Positions 58,783 through 64,000 of a DNA stretch of 64,000 nucleotides are shown piece after piece. Below the pieces are notes generated by a model. It had not been told where the DNA came from and did not search any database. It saw only the letters and a list, made by a program, of their open reading frames with translations. The first letter of the stretch is position 1, and each line of letters begins with the position of its first letter. A program made the position numbers and the translations under genes. This stretch comes from Cucumis sativus (taxonomy: Eukaryota; Streptophyta; Magnoliopsida; Cucurbitales; Cucurbitaceae): positions 21,455,498 to 21,519,497 of the forward strand of contig NC_026660.2 of NCBI RefSeq assembly GCF_000004075.3, read 5' to 3'.

Positions 58783-59959
58783 TTGTAAGGTTAGTTTGTT
58801 TTTTTCAAAATGCGTGGCTTTTGTTTGCTTATCTATTGTCAAAAATTTATTTGGTGACTTAGGTGGCTCAAGGAGTAATCTCAATAAAAAATATAAGCTC
58901 TAGCCATAATGTATTTATTTGATTCCTCTGTCACTTTCAAGGCTTTCATGTCTTGTAAACACTTCTTCACTTTGACAGTCTTCACTTTTTTGAGATAAAA
59001 AATATTTTGTTGTATCATTCTGAATTTATGTGTGGTTATTCTTAACGTAATTTGGAAATTATAGTGGGGAAAATGTCCTGTAATATTTGTCAGAGTAGTC
59101 CAGTATCATCTTACTTTCTTACCGGTGGACGGAAGGGTGAAAGGAGAGAGCCACCGGAGGATATCAAATAGATTATTAATAGGCTTGCTAAATGCTACTA
59201 GGGAAGGTTTCCTGTCCAATAGCAGAGTAGGATCCTTGCTTGAAGCTAGAGATTTGTATTGATATATTTTGGTTTTATATAAAAAATTACTTCCGTGTTT
59301 GCTTTTTGTCTCAAAATTTTCCAATTCTTTCTTTCAAAAGTTGTGATATTGCCTTTAACCTTTCATAAACATATCAAAACTACACTACTTGTAGAAGTTT
59401 TTTTATAATTTTGAATGGAAATTGAGTCTTGAAATGGTGTGATGGTGATCTAGAACAAAAATTTGGACCGTCATATCATTCTAGATCAATACCACACCGT
59501 TGCAGATTTTAATTTCTGTCCAAAATTCTAAAAGATTTCTACCCAAGACTAGTTTTTAAATGGTTATGAAAGTGTATAAAGATAATATTGTTACTCTTGA
59601 AAGAACAAGAGTATTTCTTGAAGAAAGGCAAATGGTAGGGGTGTCTTTTACAGTGTAATATTTTTCTTCCGAAGACACTACAATCCTTGTTATCTACCTG
59701 CCTCCTGCCTCCCTCTTAGAAAGAAGAAGAGACTAATGCTTGTTGATTTGATTGGTTTCATTCTTTAAGAAGATGTTTGACTCAAGGCTTAGTGAGTCTT
59801 GATTAATGTAGTGCTGGCCCTGCTAATATTAGAAAATGTAGGCTTTTATTGCTTGTTGGATTAAGAACACAGAAGCTTGAGATAACTAAGCCTATGAAAC
59901 ATGGATTTGACCTTCATGGATTGTAAGCAAGACTAAGATAAGTAATGGCATACGTGATT

Positions 59960-60125
59960 TAGAAGAGTCAAAATCACTTTAGCAAACACTTCTAATCATT
60001 AAAAAATTATTTTATTAGTATTAAGATTGTATTTAGAAGTGTAAAATAAAATATTAAATTGATTTTGAGTGATTATTGTGTGTCTCGAAGTGATTTTAAT
60101 CATTTTAAAGTCATTTTCAAACATG
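59960..60125. repeat. MITE-like repeat with AAAATCACTTT / AAGTGATTTT arms
   Basis: The left arm GTCAAAATCACTTTAGCAAA and right arm AAGTGATTTTAATCATTTTA are imperfect inverted repeats about 130 bases apart. CAAACATGTA at the right end is a phrase that recurs near 55550. Confidence 0.45.
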
Positions 60126-60819
60126 TATTAGGCCTCCAAAATTAGAAGAGTTGTGATTGTCATGGACGACATTAAACCATCCCCGTAATTTTTGGTGCTT
60201 AGATAGATACCTCTTTTTGCTCCTATGGGAACTGTTTCATGTGGAAATCTTTCCTGCATGAAAAGGAATTTTGATTTCTGTCTAATTTTGTTGTTTGTTC
60301 ACTTAAAGTGGCCTCTATAACGAATTGTGCTCGACTATCATATGCAACTAAATATGAAAATGTCAATATCGATATCTGAGAGTTTTGGTGTATCAATCAA
60401 CCGTGATTTCGAGAATAATTATGAATATTACAGATGCATAGATGTATATGTGCGTGTTTTATTTGAACTTCTCGCCTTTTGAATAATGGGTTATATGTCA
60501 TGTGGTCTAACGTGATAGCCTTGTTATCAAAACAACAATGTTCTCGGTTAAAAAAACATTTGTAGTTCTTGAACTTTCATAAAAGTAAAATAGTTAATAA
60601 ATAATATTAGATTATTTAAACTATAATTAAAGAAAAAACTATCAAAATAGAATCGAACTACTAATTTTGAAACAAAGACCATTCTCTTCTTCTTACTCCT
60701 TCCCCTTCTTCTCTCTCATCGTGTGGTCACTCTCTTATTCTCTTGTTGTCTTTCTTCTTCGATCTTCTTCTGAGTTTTTAGTTGGCCATTTATACACATT
60801 TTTTATCGTTCTTGGCATC

Positions 60820-61065
60820 ATCTAACATTTTTTAATGGTCATCCAACTTTTATTAAAAGGTCGCCTATATTTTATTAAGAGAGAAACAACTTTTGATTAA
60901 GTTTTGAAAAAGTTTTTCAACTGTTATTAAAAGATTGTCCAATTTTTTACCAACGATCTCCTAAATTTTACTAATAAACCATGCAATAAATACTAAGGGA
61001 TTGCCCAGTAAATGTTGAGGAACTGTCCAGCAGATACTGACTAGTACATACGAAGGGATTGCCAT
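60820..61065 (+). repeat. Degenerate tandem array, unit about 22 bp
   Basis: Successive units: TGTTATTAAAAGATTGTCCA, TTTTTACCAACGATCTCCTA, TTTTACTAATAAACCATGCA, AAATACTAAGGGATTGCCCA, AAATGTTGAGGAACTGTCCA, with more diverged units on both sides. The shared pattern is (A/T)3-TACTAA-NGATTGCCCA. Confidence 0.65.
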
Positions 61066-62352
61066 GGCTGATGTCAACGATCACACAATTGTTCTGTGTA
61101 AATGAAAATTTTGTTTAAAATTTTTCACATTCTTATCATATTTGCAACATGTTATGGACTGTTTTTTTCTAACTTTTTTTTTTTTTTTTTGTCAATTTCC
61201 CAAATTCTATTTCTGTATTAAATGGAAGGAGGAAAATATTAGTTCTAGAATTTGACCTGAAAACAATTTCAAAAATAGAATTTATATTGTCTGCCAGAAG
61301 CATATTAAACTTAATCTCAATGTAACGAGAAAGCATAAAACAGAAACCGAATCGCTGCGGCACCTTCCTCCCATACTCTCTCCGAGCAATCAGAGGTACT
61401 TGTCTCTGGGTTTTATTCTCAAGAACACAGTGGTTCATCCCCTAACTCGTCGCTGCCGTGGTTCATTATCTGCGCTGGCAGAAAATCAAAAGTTTTTTCT
61501 TGTTGATTTCTAATTCAATCAAGGTTCAACGAGTCTTCTTAATTGAAACATAAAACTAATCATGTAGACCTCACAAATTAGGAAAAAGGGAAACCAGATT
61601 AAATCAATACAAATTATTTTATCTGAGCTGAGATTTCAAAAATTCGAAACTGCCTCCTCCTTGTGGCGAGCTTACAGCCCCAAGTTTAAATTTTAGCCTA
61701 GATTTTATTTCGTTCACCTTTTCTGAAAAAGCTTTAGAATTCAACTTCTAGTGTTGGTTTGTTCATTTTTAGTATAAACTATGGCTGGAGAAGCAAGATT
61801 GTTTATGATTCAGCAGACCATTTGCAGTGTCTTATGTGTTTATGTGTTACTGCATATGTTGTAAGAAGGTTGAATACATGTATATCATGATTAAGATCAT
61901 TTTACTACTCTTCGTCATTTATTAAAATATTTAAAAGTTTTGAGTGGTCTATTGTAATAGACTTGATGGAGCAATAAATATAATTGTGAAGGTGTGGCCG
62001 CCTTCTATGAAAAAGTTTAAGGATCTTTTTCTAGAGCTTTCACATTAACCTGGGGTTCTATGTGTATGGTCTTAAATAGCACAATTTTGAGTGGTATATT
62101 GTGATAGACTTTATTGTGGAATTAATGAAAATTTAAGAAATAAAACGTGTTGTGGAGGTCTCAACCGTTGTTATCGAAAGTTCAAAAGGCAATTAACTTA
62201 CTTTCGATGATTTGAATTGTTGTCCCACCTCACTACGCATCAATTCAAATCGAAAGATATTGATGTTTAAGTTTATATTACTTCTTTCTTTGTTAGGAGA
62301 AAATTCCTCCTTACTGTTTTACTAGAATACAATGATAGTCATTCGTGGGGGA

Positions 62353-62730
62353 TTGTTGGAAATGACCATCATTGTAGTGTTTTCTAATTGATATTTCAAT
62401 TGAAAATTGACAATTATTATTATTTATTTTATTTTATAATTTTAATATTATTCTTTCTATATTATATATTTCTTAAAGAAAGTTTGGGGGCGTGATTTAA
62501 TTCTTCTAGCCAAAAACCTTAGTTTTTCATCTGATTCTCTAAGCAATCATTTTCTCCTTTTGATTCCTTTCTCAACTCAAGTAGTGCACGCATGAGTTGG
62601 AAAAGTTGTGTTAACCTTGAGGAGCAATCGATATAAACGATATAGCACCGAGGTCGCACCGAATTTTACTTTCAAGACAGTGTCATTTTGACACGACACA
62701 ACTATGATCAACAATTGTTTTTCCTACATT
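62353..62730 (+). repeat. Probable Ty1/copia 3' LTR
   Basis: GTGGGGGATTGTTGGAAATG has the form of a copia polypurine tract followed by an LTR starting TGTTGG. A matching CA end may be TTTTTCCTACA near 62730, giving about 375 bases. No internal coding region or second LTR was recognised in the window. Confidence 0.45.
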
Positions 62731-64000
62731 CCCACTGCACCAAATGCTGCCAATCTGTGTGTCAAGAACAGTGCTTTAAGGTCTACTTACTAAGCAGGCA
62801 ACTTGTGGAATAAAGTTTTGTACCCTTATCCAAACGTTTTAAAGTCTTTTTTACTTCATCTCTTTCTAACTTTACTTGGTTCCTCTTCTTTAATCTCTCT
62901 ATTTACGCGCACTCTTCCTCCAGCGACGGCAATTCTCCCTCTAACATGTGCCTCTTCTCTTGTGAGGGCACAAGAGTGAGAGCGTGTGGCATGCAAACAG
63001 AGTGAGGACGTGAACAAGAGGGTTAAAAGAATAATAAGAACAAAAATTAAAAAATAAATTAGAAAAACGTACGTTGATCAGATTTTATTTTTTGGTGTCT
63101 GGAAGTTGTTTCTTTATTTCTTTGTTTGTTGGAAAAGAAAGTTCACAATAGATAACACAATCTTCCATAACAAGAGAAGGAGCGTAGGGATGAAAAGGAT
63201 TTATATAACCAATATAGGGAGTGAACAACAAAACTACATGAACTCTTAAAAAAGCAACACCCCTAAGCACGGTCGATTACTAAAGTGCATCAACATCTTA
63301 GGCATAATTTTGTAGGTCAATTGTGTGAAAACTCCCTCATTTTGGCATCATTTGTAATTCCACTTTATTCTGGTTTTATTTACAAGATACAATTTAATAT
63401 CAATCTCATCCATTCCATGATTGTTGGTTCTCGTTTTCCTCCATCCGAATTAGCACTCTTTTAATACATTGCAAAAAAAAATTCCTCCAACCTACTTGAC
63501 ATGATATAGGGCTCCGCAAAAAGGAAGCCAATATCAACAATAAGGAACGTACAAACAGAATATTTGTTCAAACCCCTTGGAAATTGTGAATGTTGCTTTA
63601 ACGAGGGAGAAAAAAGAGAGTGAAGAACACAGGGTGGGTACCTCATAGTAAAAAAGTTTTTCTTTTCCTACTTTGTAAACAATATGGAGTGGCGTATCAA
63701 TCAAATGTAAACCAAGAAAACTATGCATCAATACTTGATTTTGAACACTTGCGGACAATATCCAACTAAATTGTTAGAAAACGTTGGAAAGAAGCACCAT
63801 CCACAAACAATTACAACGGAACCTTCATTTCGTCAAAACATGAAGCCAAGTCGAACTTCATCATGTTAAGCAAGCTGAAACTGGTTCAACATGGATATCT
63901 TTTGTGCGGCTATTGGAACATCCGATAGAAATTGTTAGCATATGCCATTGGTTTCACATCCGGATGTGGCTGCAAAATCAACGCATGACAAAATGTAAAG

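Larger units (their letters stand above)
58783..64000. other. Repeat-rich spacer to the right edge
   Basis: Starts with the V-ATPase D 3' UTR. It contains a MITE-like repeat (59960-60125), a CT-rich stretch (60675-60770), a degenerate 22-bp array (60820-61065), a GC-richer open block on the minus strand (61300-61480), a probable copia 3' LTR (62353-62730), and an unexplained segment from about 63060 on. I could not support any intact gene over these 5.2 kb. Confidence 0.5.

Noticed and set aside
1..64000. CRISPR arrays, bacterial operons, integrons, phage
   Set aside because: The whole window has spliced plant genes; no evenly spaced identical repeats with unique spacers were seen.

Overview
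This is nuclear genomic DNA from a flowering plant, a eudicot. It is A+T rich, its genes are interrupted by many short GT..AG introns, and the proteins are typical land-plant families. AT-rich dispersed repeats carrying motifs such as TATAGCAAAATTT and GATAGA arms, and AAAATCACT/AGTGATTTT arms, resemble repeats I associate with Cucurbitaceae. A cucurbit is therefore my best guess, but it is not proven from this window. No bacterial, organellar or CRISPR-like structure was seen.

Layout. (1) 1-5775, minus strand: the 5' two thirds of a sugar-phosphate/nucleotide-sugar translocator of the At1g06470 type, running off the left edge and containing an apparent 13-nt micro-exon. (2) 5776-8413: AT-rich spacer with one GC-rich tRNA-like block. 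(3) 8414-10452, plus: a six-exon alpha-crystallin/HSP20-like protein (246 aa). (4) 12617-16630, plus: a five-exon TBL-family wall polysaccharide O-acetyltransferase (358 aa). (5) 16631-21127: spacer with a GATCA-rich degenerate repeat block. (6) 21128-31046, plus: a 24-exon LRR-malectin receptor kinase of subfamily VIII-2 (1028 aa), intact. (7) 31047-34446: spacer with an LTR-like repeat and a decayed Ty1/copia RT-RNase H segment. (8) 34447-35370, minus: an intronless multi-pass membrane protein (307 aa). (9) 39206-49713, plus: ARPC1, the WD40 subunit of the Arp2/3 complex (15 coding exons, 375 aa). Its intron 13 holds a 5'-truncated, decayed, antisense Ty3/gypsy chromovirus. (10) 51200-56164, plus: organellar GatA (10 exons, 550 aa) with two tRNA-derived SINE-like insertions in its introns. 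(11) 57997-58782, plus: V-ATPase subunit D (261 aa, one coding exon, probable 5' UTR intron). (12) 58783-64000: repeat-rich spacer with a 22-bp degenerate array and a probable copia 3' LTR.

The genes are unrelated housekeeping or signalling genes and do not form a pathway. I rebuilt exon structures by hand from splice sites, phase and family motifs. All seven full-length genes read through without stops, with splice phases that add up. I found no convincing previously undescribed biological system. The most interesting signals are the repeat insertions with visible target-site duplications, the micro-exon, and several unexplained degenerate tandem arrays.
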